A DNA stretch of 64,000 nucleotides from Heloderma charlesbogerti (lineage: Eukaryota; Chordata; Lepidosauria; Squamata; Helodermatidae). Below are positions 10,142 through 22,071 of this stretch, one piece after another. Location of the stretch: assembly GCA_026122225.1 (NCBI GenBank), contig JANEZZ010002705.1, positions 1,045,001 through 1,109,000 on the forward strand, written 5' to 3'. The notes under the pieces are model-generated. The model ran no database searches and was not told the origin of the DNA. It worked only from the letters and a program-made list of their open reading frames with translations. Each line of letters begins with the position of its first letter. The first letter of the stretch is position 1. The translations under genes were made by a program, and so were the position numbers.

Positions 10142-11640
10142 GAACAAGCACAGACTGGTTGGTTGTCTTCTTTGGTAGCAAAGCCTCTGCCTCAGAATAT
10201 GACAGCAGAGAACCCTGGATGATAAGCTCTGGAAGCGAGGTCACTTCCACAGTGGCTTGGCAAATTGCAACAAATTCTGAGATATGGAACAGCTGTTACA
10301 TGCACATAAGAGCCGCATTGCCCACTAGGGGTGTTCTTTTGTGCATGTAACAGCCAGTTCATACAGGATCTCACTGTAAGTTGTTTCTAAATGGTGCTCC
10401 AACCAGGCTGGTATCCCAGGCTCTGGTCGGGTCAGATCAGTTTCCAGACTAAGATAGAGACATGTGGGGTACAGATAGGTGTACATGCAATGTTCAGGCT
10501 TGTTGAGGTTCCCCAGATTCTCCTTGGTTCACCTCATTTGTATTTCTAAACACAAGCATCTCTTCTTTTTCTCAGGAAAAATGCACATTTTCAACAGAAA
10601 AAAATGCACATTTTTAAGAGTATGCATCCAGGAAGTGCACTTTTCCCTATAGGCTAAAGCATAAAATGTGGATTGGGGAGGGGGGATGTGCATCTTCACA
10701 AATGGACACTTGCACAAGCATGCATTTTCAGAATGGCGCATTTGTGCGTGTGCACACTTTTGAACACAAATGCAAGTTTGGGAAATTGCAAACTTTTCCC
10801 AAGAACTGCACTCCTGCTCACATTCATGCAATGTGCAAATTGGACATGTTCACATCATTTGCAAACACAAATGAAATTCACCTGCATCCCTAACCTGGAG
10901 CCTGCAACAAAGTGTTGCAGTGTATTTTTCATCCTAATAGGAGTGCTCCTGTTCAGGGCTCAAGCATTCCACTTCCCCCAACCCCCACTGGTTTTACTCT
11001 TTTCTTTTCCAGCTGACACTCAACAATTCATGCTACTAAGCATGTTCCGTCCTCATCTGATGCGGGGAGGGGGATTGCACCCTTAGCATTTTTAAAGATT
11101 TAATACTTCTGCCAATATGATGCCCCACCCCACGCACACTCCTTTAATAGCAAATCCCTGTGCTTGGAGTGCCAAGATTAGAGCCAAAGTGGGGCCACTG
11201 AGAAACAAGAGAGATGTCAGCATGTTCACAGGAAACCCAAAGTCTGCAGAAGTATGAAAACTCTTTTTCATAGCTTAATACAGCAGCTTACTGAGCATGC
11301 TCAGTAGCCATGGAATGTTGTGAGCCTCACTAGCCTATATGTAGGACTTAACGTTTCTGCTCGTTTCTTTTGTATTCTGCAGAACTGTCTCCCTACCTGT
11401 AACCCCTTGGGGAACATTTTGGTTCCTACTCTGAAAATGGTTCAGGGCTGTGGGGGAGAGGCAGAAGGTTTACACTGGAAGAACTGCACAGTTCAAATGA
11501 AGTTCCTGTCAGATTCTAGAGATGAGGTGGATATTATTGTTCTATCAGTGTGGATAATAATCTTGAACTTTCCTTATAGCTGAGTCTATCTGATTTACTT
11601 TCAGTCAAAGGGCGGGAAGGAAGCAATTGTTAGGTGGATG
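10142..11640. other. unassigned outside the MITE at 10530-10892
   Basis: No gene recognised. 10893-11640 has no clear repeat. Confidence 0.35.
10530..10892. mobile_element. AT-rich TAGGGATG-family MITE, partial
   Basis: The right end TGCATCCCTA and the internal TATAGGCTAAAGCATAAAATG-type motif match the 45408 copy. The left end was not identified. The region is rich in repeated TGCACATTT. Confidence 0.55.
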
Positions 11641-12011
11641 TAGGGATGTCAGAGAATTCTGCAATGGAATGAAATGAGTTCGGATTTCCATGAATCTAAT
11701 CCATGGATTCCGCAGTGGACCAGCTTTTCCCCTGTCCAGCGGATTCAATGGACTTGCAGACCATTCTTCTAAGTTTCCCAATTTTTGTGCAAAATTCATC
11801 AAAATATAATACACATTAAAAAAAAAAAAAAAACAGCCCCAAATGTGCATCTCTCCCATAGGCTAAAGAGTGAAAATGCGTATGTTGGAGAAATCTGTGC
11901 AAATTCGGGAAAAGAATCCGATTTCATCTATGGGCAGACAACAGAATGAAAGGCATCTGACCATCCGCGAAACACAGATGGAATGGACTTTACATAATCC
12001 ATACATCCCTA
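11641..12011. mobile_element. AT-rich TAGGGATG hAT-like MITE
   Basis: This 371-bp element has ends TAGGGATGTCAGAG and TACATCCCTA and flanks GGTGGATG/GGTAGATG (7 of 8). It shares its end with the GC-rich foldbacks, but its interior is AT-rich with the motif CATAGGCTAAAG found in the 45408, 10530 and 58945 copies. Confidence 0.8.
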
Positions 12012-12372
12012 GGTAGATGTACTAAATTTTACACAAGCTATGCAGAGAAGGAGGTTAAAAAAAGTAGAGGCCAAATGCACATCAGTATACACATCAAGTG
12101 CAGATATAAGTCAGCACTACATTGCTCACAATGGGGTGTGCATTTGGATTAGAGATGTATGCAAATGACGTACATTGGATGTACTTTTGAATGTAAATTC
12201 CCATCCACAATTAATGCAACTAGTTATGCTGAACATGGGGATATGGAGACTGTCCATCTGCAAAAATAAAACTAAAAATAAGCACAGGCAAAATCTCTTC
12301 AGCCTTTAGTATTGTCAGGTCTCCCTAACAAAGTGCCAGAAATTGTCACCCCTTATCCTTCCTAGGTTTGGG

Positions 12373-12373
<1 letters not shown>

Positions 12374-12411
<38 letters not shown>
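12374..12411. repeat. TA microsatellite
   Basis: About 19 uninterrupted TA units. Confidence 0.97.
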
Positions 12412-12414
<3 letters not shown>

Positions 12415-12723
12415 TGAATCTTTGTAGTAAAATACCCATTCACATCTTTCCAAACCGTTGCTGTTTTGTGGGCTATCTGTCACTTGCCGTGTTTTGATTG
12501 GCAGAATCCTCAATTTTTCATGGACTTCTGGGGTTCCTGTCTAATGTGTCTAAAAGCAGCCAGTGTTCACTACCTTTGATATGTCAGCCCCCCAAGAATT
12601 TTTAGCATATGTGATTTTGTGTGTGTTTTTTAAAGAGCACTTTTGTATAACAAGCCACTTTGCACCATGCAAATTCAAGCACAATATGAAAAATCAATTG
12701 AACAAAAACTCAACATGAAAGAA

Positions 12724-12775
12724 TGAGACAGAGAGAGACAGAGAGACAGAGAGAGACAGACAGAGAGAGACAGAC

Positions 12776-12806
<31 letters not shown>
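12724..12806. repeat. GAGA/GACA compound microsatellite
   Basis: Mixed GAGA and GACA units end in a pure GA run. Confidence 0.95.
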
Positions 12807-13169
12807 CCAAAGGTTTTCATTTAATACTCTTAGGTCATATACACACTGGCATATAATAATGTCTACTGCTACAAACTTCATAAAAGAGGCATACTGGAGA
12901 ATGAAGCTTAGGAACTTTATTCAAACTGTGCAACTTTTCCCAGTGGTATCTAAAATAGCTACAACTCTTTTCAGCCATCAACTTGTGATTAAAAGAATGT
13001 TCATGGGGGATATTGTGGTGGCAGGATCCACCCCCAGCCTATATGAGAGGAGCTCATTACATACATTCTAATAAACACACATAGATTGAGAGAAGAGCCT
13101 ACAGCCACAAGCACCTCCATGCAAACACTCATGCATTCATTTAACAACAGATTCACATCTGAAAAGGGC

Positions 13170-13460
13170 TTATGTTTCTGCAGTACCCTCCTCTCTACAC
13201 CACCAACTCATCCACACATTAAGACTTCTCCAGCAGTTTCCCTGTCTAGCTGACTCTGTGAGTGAAGCAAGTAGCATTTCAGAGAAAGCTACCTTGGTGG
13301 TCTTGGATTTCAACCACCTATCTAGCAACCTAAATTTGGCTTCCAGGACCTCACAACTACATTTCCCCATGTTATTGGTACCAGCATGCAGTGGGCCCCA
13401 GTTCAGAATGACCAGGGACTGGTTCTGGCCCCTCCTTGAAGTCACTCTCACTAAAGCTTC
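13170..13460 (-). pseudogene. LINE ORF1 esterase-like remnant
   Basis: The minus-strand frame contains LHAGTNNMG, resembling the conserved HxGTND block of SGNH esterases in CR1/L2 ORF1. It is followed by LLDRWLKSKTTKVAFSEML, comparable to the CR1 ORF1 segment at 25620. The upstream GDS block is not seen. This is most likely a fragment of another LINE family. Confidence 0.5.
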
Positions 13461-14267
13461 TGTTGGGGGCGGGGGGTTCCCAGCCCTGGGTCATGACACT
13501 CCTTAGGGCACAATCCTATCGACTGTGTCTTCAGTGATTGGAAGCCCCCAATCTCAGAGGTGTCTGATCATCCAATGTAGGGTGGGAGGAGTGGCACAGG
13601 CAATGTTCATCTCCCTGTCCTTCCACCCTGCAGATTTTCCTAGATGGGTTTTTTAGCCCATCTAGAGATTGTGCTTTGGAGGGAGAGGGGAGGAGGCTGG
13701 AAGAGGCTCAAGATAACTCATATCCTGGCGTCTTTGGTCTTCTCCCCTCCCCACCCACCAAAACACCCCCTTTCCTCCTCCTCCGAGGTCACTTTTCTGA
13801 CCTCAGAGGGCAGCCAATGCAGTTCTCTCCATGCCAGCTGAGAAGGGGTGGGAGTAGCATCAGAACACTGACTCCCCCTTCCGAGGTTGGAGCACTGTCT
13901 CTAACTTCATAAGGGGGAATCTGAACAATCCTACGGTCCCTGGGACTCTCATCCAGGGACCATAGGATTGCTCTCTTAGTCAGTCTTAGTCTTACTGACA
14001 ATAATTTAAATTAACTGGAGGGTCTCATACAGGGAGAATGTTTCTATCCAGGAGGACCTGTCAAACTGTAAAGATTAAAGCAGCAGCTAGAACTGTGCTG
14101 AAAACCAATAAGATGGCAGTGCAGTTATTGTACAAATGGAGTTCTTTGATCCCAACAACTTAGAATGGTGAAAAGGCATTTGGGGGCATTCTGTAGCTTC
14201 CAAATACTCTTCAAGGGTGACCTACCTTTTGCAGATGTTTGCACAGTTTCTTTCTTGATGCTGTGGA

Positions 14268-14398
14268 TTGGATCCAGACTTGGTCATGCTTAGAGTAGAC
14301 ACATGGAAATCACTGGGAGAAGTTAATCATGACTAACCTAAGCCCCACTGATTTCATTGAGTCTACTCTAAGCATAACTAAGTCTGGATCCAACCCAG
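14268..14398. mobile_element. foldback MITE
   Basis: The arms GATTGGATCCAGACTTGG and CTAAGTCTGGATCCAACC, and inner arms TGCTTAGAGTAGAC and GTCTACTCTAAGCA, are inverted repeats. The element ends just before the GATA microsatellite. Confidence 0.7.
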
Positions 14399-14416
14399 CA
14401 GCTCTTCACTTGATGC

Positions 14417-14538
<122 letters not shown>

Positions 14539-14539
14539 C

Positions 14540-16005
14540 TTTATTACGGTCAAAGACCAGCCCAAAATAGATAGATGAATTTAAAACTTGATGCAGCAGG
14601 AACATGAAGACTAATGCATCTTCCATAGCCTCGTATGCATCTCATGTGAAGAGTGGAGATGCGTAGGAGCTTGAGATGTGCTCTTTCAGATGTTTGTTTT
14701 TATAATTTATTCGTCTTTCATACTTCTATTTATCTATCTGGAATTTTATATGGAAGCAGGATGAAAAGTAAAAGGGGACCTTAAAAGTGGGTGTGGGAAT
14801 TTCCTGGGGGTTGTGAAATAACAGAACTGTCCCCCATTTTTGTCTTTAGTTTGGTTTTAGGATATTATGGAGTTAAATCTTGTGTGTGCGCGTGCTAGTC
14901 AGTTTCAGCCAAAAGGTTAACAGTTTAGAGGTCAAAAATTTACTTAGAATGTAAAGGACAGGAAGTTTGCTCAGGAAGCCAGGACATTATAAAGTTCAGA
15001 AGGTCAGAAAAAGAGTGAGATAAAAAAATTTAGCTCAGGAAATAGAAATGTAGTTTGCAGAAATAAACTAGAAAGTACCTCCTGATTGGTTGGAGTTGTG
15101 GAGAGAGAAAAACTATTTTAAGAGATAAGCGCCTACAGCAAAAAGACAGAGGGGCAGAGAAAAAGAAAGAAGAAAAAAGAGAGAAGGAAGGAAAGTCCTA
15201 AAGAAAAGAAAGAGTCAGAGCTACTGGAACTGGAGAATAGATTAAGAGAGCTAGACTAATGACAGTAAGTTATCGCTTGGATAAGGGACCTGGATAAAAT
15301 AGGGACACAGTCTAATTAGGTTAGCTGGATGTGTTTATGCCTGATTGTTTTATTACTTTGTTAAAACTTTGTGATCTCTTTTTTGTTGTTGTTGGGTTAC
15401 CATTTAACAGCCAACCCCCACACTGCCTAAGATAGATACCTGAGACTCAGAGAATTTTAAGGCTAGTTTGGTGGAGACAGCAAGAGAGGGGGGGGGGGAA
15501 TCCACCTGGTGACAGCAGAAAAGGCCACAGGAAGGGAAGAGCAAAGAAGAGTGTAGGAGCACTATTTTGCTGTTTACCTTTTCACTCACAGAACTGGGTT
15601 TCGATGGTCCATGACACTGTTGATTTCAAGAGACCTTTTGTATATGATAGAGCATGTCTTCCTGAGCATTTTTATGTAAGATGGTAGTGGGGCGAAAGTA
15701 GATCAGGATCTCCTAGGTAGATCTCAGGATGGTTTGCAATAGATCAGTAAGGGTTTCAGGCTTACAATTGTTTAACAATAGCAACTTTTAGCTCTAAATT
15801 ACAGCATTAGAATCCCTGATTTGTAGTCATTCAGATGTCGATTTATATTTGTATATACCACTCAGCCTATAGCCTGCCCTCTCCTGATGCAAGATAGTTA
15901 TTTGTTGCAATTTGTTTGAGGTTAAACCATATATTGCCTACACAAAAAGGCTGTGACCTGGCTTCTGAGGAAGGCTGTGTTAGTAAACTGACTGTAACAA
16001 TTTTC
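14540..16005. other. unassigned, possibly LTR-like in 14800-15420
   Basis: Purine-rich sequence with TATTTTAAGAGATAAG and a late GGGTTACCATTTAACAGCC segment recalls an LTR or its leader, but no ends or target duplication were found. Confidence 0.25.
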
Positions 16006-16206
16006 ATTGGAACATAGGAAGCTTGCTTTATCCCAATTTGGACCATTGGTCCAGCTCAGTATTTTCTACGCTGACAGGCAGTAGCTCTCTGAGGCTTCAG
16101 ATGGGTCTTTTCCAACCCTAACTGGAGATGCCAAGGATTGAACCTGGGACTTTTTGCTTGCAAAGCATGTGCCCTACCACCGAGTTATGGCCCTTCCCCA
16201 GTTTGA
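16006..16206 (-). mobile_element. tRNA-derived SINE, family 1
   Basis: The minus strand has an A box region (ACTCGGTGGTAGGGCACATG) and B box (GGTTCAATCC), then the family tail GCTGGACCAATGGTCC and CCTATGTTCC. Confidence 0.8.
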
Positions 16207-16429
16207 TGGTCAGTTTACTAGCACAATCGAAGGGATCTAATGACAGGCATCCTAATTTTTTTAAGGCAACATAGGGACAGGAGTTTAACATGGATGGGTA
16301 TGGTTAATAGGGACAGTACATGGTTAAAACAACAACAAAGCGTCATTGCAAAGTATGCCTTACAGAGGGGCCATCAATACACTTAGGGAACATTTATTTA
16401 TGTATTTTTTTTTTTTTTACATTTATATC

Positions 16430-16632
16430 CAATGTTTTCCCCTCTTGCAAGGAACCCAAGGCTGCTTACATCATCATCCTCCTCTCCATTTTATCCTCAC
16501 AACAGCCCTGTGGGGTAGGTTAGGCTGAGAGTCATTGACTGGCCCAAAATCACCCAGTGAGCTTCATGGCCGAGTGGGGACCAGAACCAAGTCCCAGTCC
16601 AGCACTCTAACCACTACACCACACTGGCCCTC
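16430..16632 (-). mobile_element. tRNA-derived SINE, family 2
   Basis: Minus strand: GTGGTGTAGTGGTTAGAGTG head, GACTTGGTTCTGGTCCCC (B box diverged), then CACTGGGTGATTTTGGGCC and GGTTGTG-like ACAGGGCTGTTGTGAGG. Confidence 0.8.
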
Positions 16633-16849
16633 ATTTGGCACTTACGTCAAGCCCCACATTCTACAGGCAGCTTGAATCAGCATGTTTTATGATGAGCTGC
16701 TTTATGAATCAACCAAACACCTCATTGCAATCGGCACATCTGTAGCATATGGATAAGTTCATCATTGTATTGTACGTGTTGTTTGTATTTCCATGTAATT
16801 AACATGAAACATGTAATTAAAAGATGAAGAATGCAAAGCAGATCTTGTC

Positions 16850-17170
16850 TAGAAGGCAAGCCTATCTTTCTGCTATTCGCAGCAATGAAGGCGACAGATC
16901 TTTTTATGAAGTCTAATTACGCTGCCAAACTCTGCAGTACAGTCCAATAACTAATTAACATTACAGCTAGCACAGAACCTTAATTTTAGGCCAGTGCAAA
17001 AAAAGGGGGATTAATTAGTTTTCTTCTGTTTATCCACCTTATTGAAAACAAATTAACTGTAAAACTGATTTTCTGACTGCTAATATATTCCAGCTATTCT
17101 GATGCTTGCTTGGATCACAATAGCTAGATTACGCTCATATTGGTATTGCAACTGACATGTAAAATGTGCA
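16850..17170. promoter_or_regulatory. candidate conserved noncoding element
   Basis: This repeat-free, AT-rich block contains several homeodomain-type TAATTA/TTAATT cores (near 16914, 16952, 17011 and 17051) and clean non-repetitive sequence. That composition is typical of vertebrate conserved enhancers. The call is inference: no alignment was run. It lies on the 3' side of MATN1, in DNA that is gene-poor in other vertebrates. Confidence 0.3.
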
Positions 17171-18045
17171 TTGTATTTTGTTCTTGTATGGTCATTAAGG
17201 CCACACTCTTGCCTTCTCCTGTGCATGAAATAGTAGTAGAAACTGATCGCTGTAACACGGTGATCTGACAGGCTTGGCAGCTGGGTCTGTGGAGCTGTCT
17301 GTCAAGAGGGAGGTCCCTCCTCTACGTTAGCATCTGAAGAGAGAAGGGGAGAGAATACAGTCTCATTGACAACTGGTTCTTGTCAGATGGGGAGTAGGCA
17401 GTTAACACAAAGAGAAGAGGAACTCATTTAAAGGGCATTTTAAAAGGTAGTTAGCAGAGAAAAAAATAAAAGGCTGAACAGAATGAGCATTTACCAGCCC
17501 CACATGCACACAAGGCTAAAAAAAGAGAGAGACCACAGCCTTCTTTAGTGAAGAAGAGGGTAAAATGGTTTACTCACAATATTCTTGCACATAAAAATGC
17601 AGGTACAGTGTAGTTTCAAACAGAGTTTGTTCAGTCCATTTCTCTGTATTCCGTTAACACCGCCAGAAGAGACAGCAGCGGCATGTGCTCCCAGCCATTG
17701 AGGACGTCAGAGAGAGAGGTAGGGGAGGCAGAAAGAGGTGGAGCAGGAAGCCACACTGTAGGCTGCAGAGATCCTAAGGCTAACTATGCCCAAAATTCCC
17801 ATGCTTTAACTTATTCTGTCTGTGCCATATCTTCATTGGATGTTGGTGATCTCTCTGGCCCACATAAACTTTTTTACTGCTGTTCGAAATAAAGAAGTAG
17901 ATGTCATTCCTGTTTGCTGTCTCAGATTCTGCAGCTATGATGTCCTACTTTGTCCAGGTGCTCCTTTTCCTTCCACTTTGCCTTGCATTATCCTTTGTAA
18001 GAGCCGACATTTCTCATCATCAGCTTTTACATTAACTAGCTAACT
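17171..18045. other. unassigned stretch
   Basis: No domain or repeat recognised. Contains AATAAAG near 17888 on the plus strand. Confidence 0.3.
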
Positions 18046-18350
18046 GAAAGAGGTTCCACACCCCTGCTTTAAGAAATGTTACCCATCTCATACATGAAAA
18101 ACCTCTTTCAGGCTGAAAGAATGCATAAAATGTTACCCATTTGCATGCATAAAATGTTAGACTGCATAAAATGAAATGAAAGGATGAAAGAATGCATGAA
18201 ATGAAAGAATGAAAGAAATTCATAAAATGAAATGAAAGAATGGAAGAAATGCATGAAATGTTACCCATCTCATGCATAAAAAACCTCCCTTCAGGCTGAA
18301 AGAGGTTCCACACCCATGCTTTAAGAAATGTTACCCATCTCATGCATAAA
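18046..18350. repeat. direct repeat flanking a degenerate AATGAAAG array
   Basis: A ~48-base block starting CTGAAAGAGGTTCCACACCC occurs at 18046 and again at 18297. Between them are degenerate repeats of AATGAAAGAATGCATAAA. The block resembles the end of the hAT MITE at 46064. Confidence 0.8.
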
Positions 18351-18559
18351 AATTTGGAAGAAATGGAAAGAAATAAATTAATCCTGGAAATCTCTCCATT
18401 GCTTCCATTTTTGTTACATCCATAGTCTGCTCATGTAGATAAACAAGAGAAATATGCAAAGTGGAAACAAAGAGGGTTTTATAGAACGAGATATTTCTAT
18501 AAAAATCAAACCCCTTTCACCGTAACAAAATTAGAAGAAAAGCTTCAGGGAATGCAAAT

Positions 18560-19225
18560 GAGTTGGATTCTCCTTCATCAAATATATTATCTTATTATGA
18601 ATCTTCTAGTAAATCAAAGTATGTCTTGAAGTACGACAAAATTTGAAAGTAAATTATTGGAACATATGGTCAATACAAAAGGATTAGTCTCTAAATTGTA
18701 TTCATATCTTATTGAAATAGACACAAATATGTCAGCTAGATTGAAAATAATATGGGAAATGGTTCAGGGATAACAATAGGGAAAAGTGTAAGGGATAAAT
18801 AATGGATGACTCACTCAAAGAAAACTGCATCAATAATCCTTAGGGAGAATTTTTTAAAATTGTTACACCAGTGGTATATTATGCCAGTGCGTCTGCCAAG
18901 AATGCTGGAGAAATTGTAATCAGCATTGTTTATAAATTCATATGTGGTGGTCATGTCCTGTAATGTAACAGTTTTGGAACATATATAACATCTATCTATC
19001 TATCTATCTTACATCAGCACTGACTTTGTTAACAATATGTAATGAACAAAATGCAGAAGTGACATGTAAGGAAATCATTGTATACATGCTGATGGCAGCT
19101 TGCAGGGTAATAGCTAAAAGCTGAAAAACTACAGAACTTTTTAACAATGAAATCTTGGAGCTATGGCAAATACCCATGGCAGAAAAATTGATTTACAAAC
19201 TGAAATTAACCAAAGGGAAAAGTCA
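18560..19225 (+). pseudogene. L1 LINE ORF2 C-terminal remnant
   Basis: Frameshifted peptides match the L1 ORF2 end: a cysteine/tryptophan cluster near 18900-18965 (CWRNCNQHCLYKF), then LMAACRVIAKS and EILELWQIPMAEKLIYKL near 19090-19210, the usual L1 C-terminal signature. A TCTA microsatellite interrupts it at 18990. Confidence 0.65.
18988..19010. repeat. TCTA microsatellite
   Basis: Five TCTA units inside the L1 remnant. Confidence 0.9.
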
Positions 19226-20456
19226 AAATATCTGATTTTATAAAATATGGCATGGTTTTATTGTATATACAAATGAGGGACATAGGCAGAAATATTTGTG
19301 TAAGCCTGTGAAGGTTTGAGGCCTACAAAGGCAAGGTAAAAAGGTCAGGCCTAGAAGCCTGGGTTGTTGTTGCTGTTGTTGTTGTTGGGAGGGGATATTC
19401 CTGAGAAAAGTAGTTTCATTTCCCTGGTTAAGTTTCATTTTCCTGAGTTAGGTTTCATTTCTCCAGGTTTGAAACAGTTATTTCGGTTTTGGGGAAGGAG
19501 GGAATAAAAAGGGAGAGAGAGCCAGTGAGAGAGCGAGAGCGAGAGACCAGAGCAGGAAGAGAGAGCAGGAAGAAGCACCCTGGGGAAGTCTACATGCAGT
19601 CACAGTAGAGGAACTTGCATTTTTAAAGCCTTTATTTTCTCTTAATGCCTTTTGTATTACAGTCCTATTCTGTAAGTACCTTCAGCTGTAATTTACTTGC
19701 TTTAGGGTACCAGTAAATGGTTGGAGTTAAAACCCAAGTGTCTGAAGTGCCAATCACCCCACATCTACAGCCTAAACCCCATGTTATTGGCAACGGGAAG
19801 TTTAAAAGAAGGAAGGTGGGACTCTTAAGGAGGCAGGAGATCCTTAAGGAGTAGCTCAGGGTGTCCAGTTCATAAGGGGAACCCTGACAAATCCATTCCT
19901 CAGATTATGGAAGAAACTAAATATAATTTGTTATTATGAAGAACCATAATGAAAACCTTCAAGCAGCCAATGGATTCCATCTATATTTTTGTCTGTAATG
20001 TAAAGGGGCAAAAACCTTAAATGTACTACCCCTCCATCAAAAATCAGTTTTAAATTCAGTTTGTTTGTCATTGCAAATATTTTTAAAGGTTCAAGCCCCT
20101 GCTCTCAATGATCCCAGGTTAGAGTTAGTGTAGCCAGGGAATATAGCCAGTCGATTTCTCTTGAGTGTACATTCCCTATGTTAGCCATTGTTTTCCATCT
20201 GTAAACCCTGACTTTTTGCCTAAGAATAAATAAGCCCGATTTTGATCCTGTGGTGTGATTTTAGAGAATCCTTCTTACATACCTCCCCCATGACACCTAA
20301 TCCTAAACCATGTTTGCTGAGTCTGGATTTATAAAGATCAAGGGTATTCCTAGCCCCGCAAGGGAAATATGATAAATAAGGAGTAGTGGCAGTGATACTA
20401 TGTGAGCAGAACTTGGGTATAAGTTGTTTTTCATTAATAGTGGTAAGCCTCCTAAG
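19226..20456. other. unassigned, possibly LTR-like
   Basis: GGAATAAAAAGGGAGAGAG near 19491 (TATA-like) and AAGAATAAATAAGCCC near 20220 followed by CCCCCATGACA are LTR-type features, but no boundaries could be fixed. A hAT-like fragment (AGGAGTTCCCAAGCTTTCTC) lies at 20459-20534. Confidence 0.25.
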
Positions 20457-20529
20457 TCAGGAGTTCCCAAGCTTTCTCAACCCGTGAGCACATTTGGGAA
20501 TTTGAGAAACTGCTGTGGGCACCACCACA

Positions 20530-20995
20530 AAATATTTAATCAATGGATCGCTGCTTTGGCATCTACCCATTGCATCTATGGATCTTCAGCAAAAACTTTT
20601 GTTTCGTGTTTATTGGACACTGCAACATCTCTTTAACAAGGGATTGTCCAATTTGGATAATTGCTGGCAGTGCAATACATCTACTGCTCCTTTTAAGTAT
20701 ATGCTCTGGCAATGTCCAGGAGTTGTTCCTTTTGGGGAGGAGGTTATTACAAAGATACATTTTGTACTGGAACAGTCTTTAATAATCACCAGTGTAGATG
20801 CTCTTTTAAGTTATTTACTTGCTTCATGGACATTAACAAATGGTCAGTGTAAATGGACCCTTTGGACACCTAAAAGTCTGATATTACAATACTGGAAGGA
20901 TAAACACTCACGTCCTATAATGCAATGGATTGAGGACCTTACAATGCTTTCAGTATTTAACCAGGTAGCATATAAATGCCACTTCAAATGAATAT
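20530..20995 (+). pseudogene. L1 LINE ORF2 C-terminal remnant
   Basis: A 158-codon frame contains FRVYWTLQHLFNKGL, LDNCWQCN and MLWQCPGVVPFGEEV. These match the zinc-knuckle-like cysteine region at the end of L1 ORF2 (CWxC, LWxCP, FW/EE). It lacks the reverse transcriptase core. Confidence 0.75.
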
Positions 20996-21526
20996 TTATT
21001 TGGATATTTGGTCTGCCTTTGCTGAAGCCTGTACATAATTGTATGAAAGTTGTATGCTGCATTGGGGACTCCTGTCCTAAGTCATAATAATTCACTTTAT
21101 ATCCCACCTTTCTTCTGTGGAACTCAGAGAAGCATTCATAGGGTTCATATGCAATTAGTGATGGATTAATCAGTCTACTTACTACCCATGTCAGTTTCAC
21201 ATGGGATCACTACAGATCTTTTCCATCCCATTACATCATTAATCTGCAATTTAGGGAAAAAATAATCTACATAGACATTTACATTTTAACCTACTTTCCT
21301 TCAAAATAAACACATTTGTCTCCCAAATACACATTCCTAAAGGTATTTTCTTTCAAAATATAGATTTTAACTTCTTCTTTTTTTGGTATGTGTTTTGAGA
21401 CAAAAACTTTTGGTAAGTGCAAAAGCTGGTGGATAACTAAGTTCCAATCTGCACACTAGTCTGGGATGTATGGATCAAGTCAGTTTGCACCAGAAGTCCT
21501 GAAGATCATTCTACAAGAATCCTTAT

Positions 21527-21722
21527 AGGGAGGGCCTATAGTGGTAGACCATATGCTTTGCATGCAGAAGGTCCCGGGTTCAATCACTGGCCTCTACAGG
21601 TAGGGCAGGAAAAGGATGTTCCCTGAAACCCTGGAGAACTGTTACCAGTCAATGTTGACAATACTGGGCTAGGTGGACCAATGGTCTGAGTCAGTATAAC
21701 GCAGCTTCCTATGTTCCTATTT
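21527..21722 (+). mobile_element. tRNA-derived SINE, family 1
   Basis: The B box CGGGTTCAATCACTGG follows GCTTTGCATGCAGAAGG. The tail reads GTGGACCAATGGTCTGAGTC and AGCTTCCTATGTTCC. The A box region is weak. Confidence 0.85.
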
Positions 21723-21775
21723 AAATCAGCCCTTTATTCAGACCCTTGAGGACTGGAAGCTTGCTTTATTTTTAG

Positions 21776-22050
21776 GGGAAAGACTATAGCTCAGTGGTAA
21801 AGTACATACTTCACATGCAGAAGGTTGAAGACTCAATCTGTCATCTCCAGGTAGGGCTAGGAAGTAATTCTAGCTCAGGGGTAGAGCACATGTTTTGCAT
21901 GCAGAAGGTCTCAGGTTTGATACCTGACATCTTCGGGTAGGATGGGAAAAATGCCTGCCTGAAACCCTGGAGAGCTGCTGCCAGTCAGTGTTCATAGTAC
22001 TGGACTAGGTGTTTCTAATCACCCAACCAGGGGATAACCAGACCTGCTTA
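21776..22050 (+). mobile_element. two partial tRNA-derived SINEs, family 1
   Basis: Two head regions occur in tandem: ATAGCTCAGTGGTAAAGTAC at 21787 and TAGCTCAGGGGTAGAGCAC near 21870. They share one tail (GGAGAGCTGCTGCCAGTCAG). Confidence 0.75.
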
Positions 22051-22071
22051 GCTTCAGCAGTTTGCTGCATG

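Larger units (their letters stand above)
12012..14267. other. unassigned, microsatellites and one LINE ORF1 remnant
   Basis: Apart from the TA and GA arrays and the fragment at 13170-13460, a short hairpin around AATCCTACGGTCCCTGG and CCAGGGACCATAGGATT at 13927-13966 is visible. Confidence 0.4.

Noticed and set aside
16006..16206. tRNA gene
   Set aside because: A and B boxes exist but no acceptor stem or cloverleaf closes, and the same tail recurs in other SINE copies.
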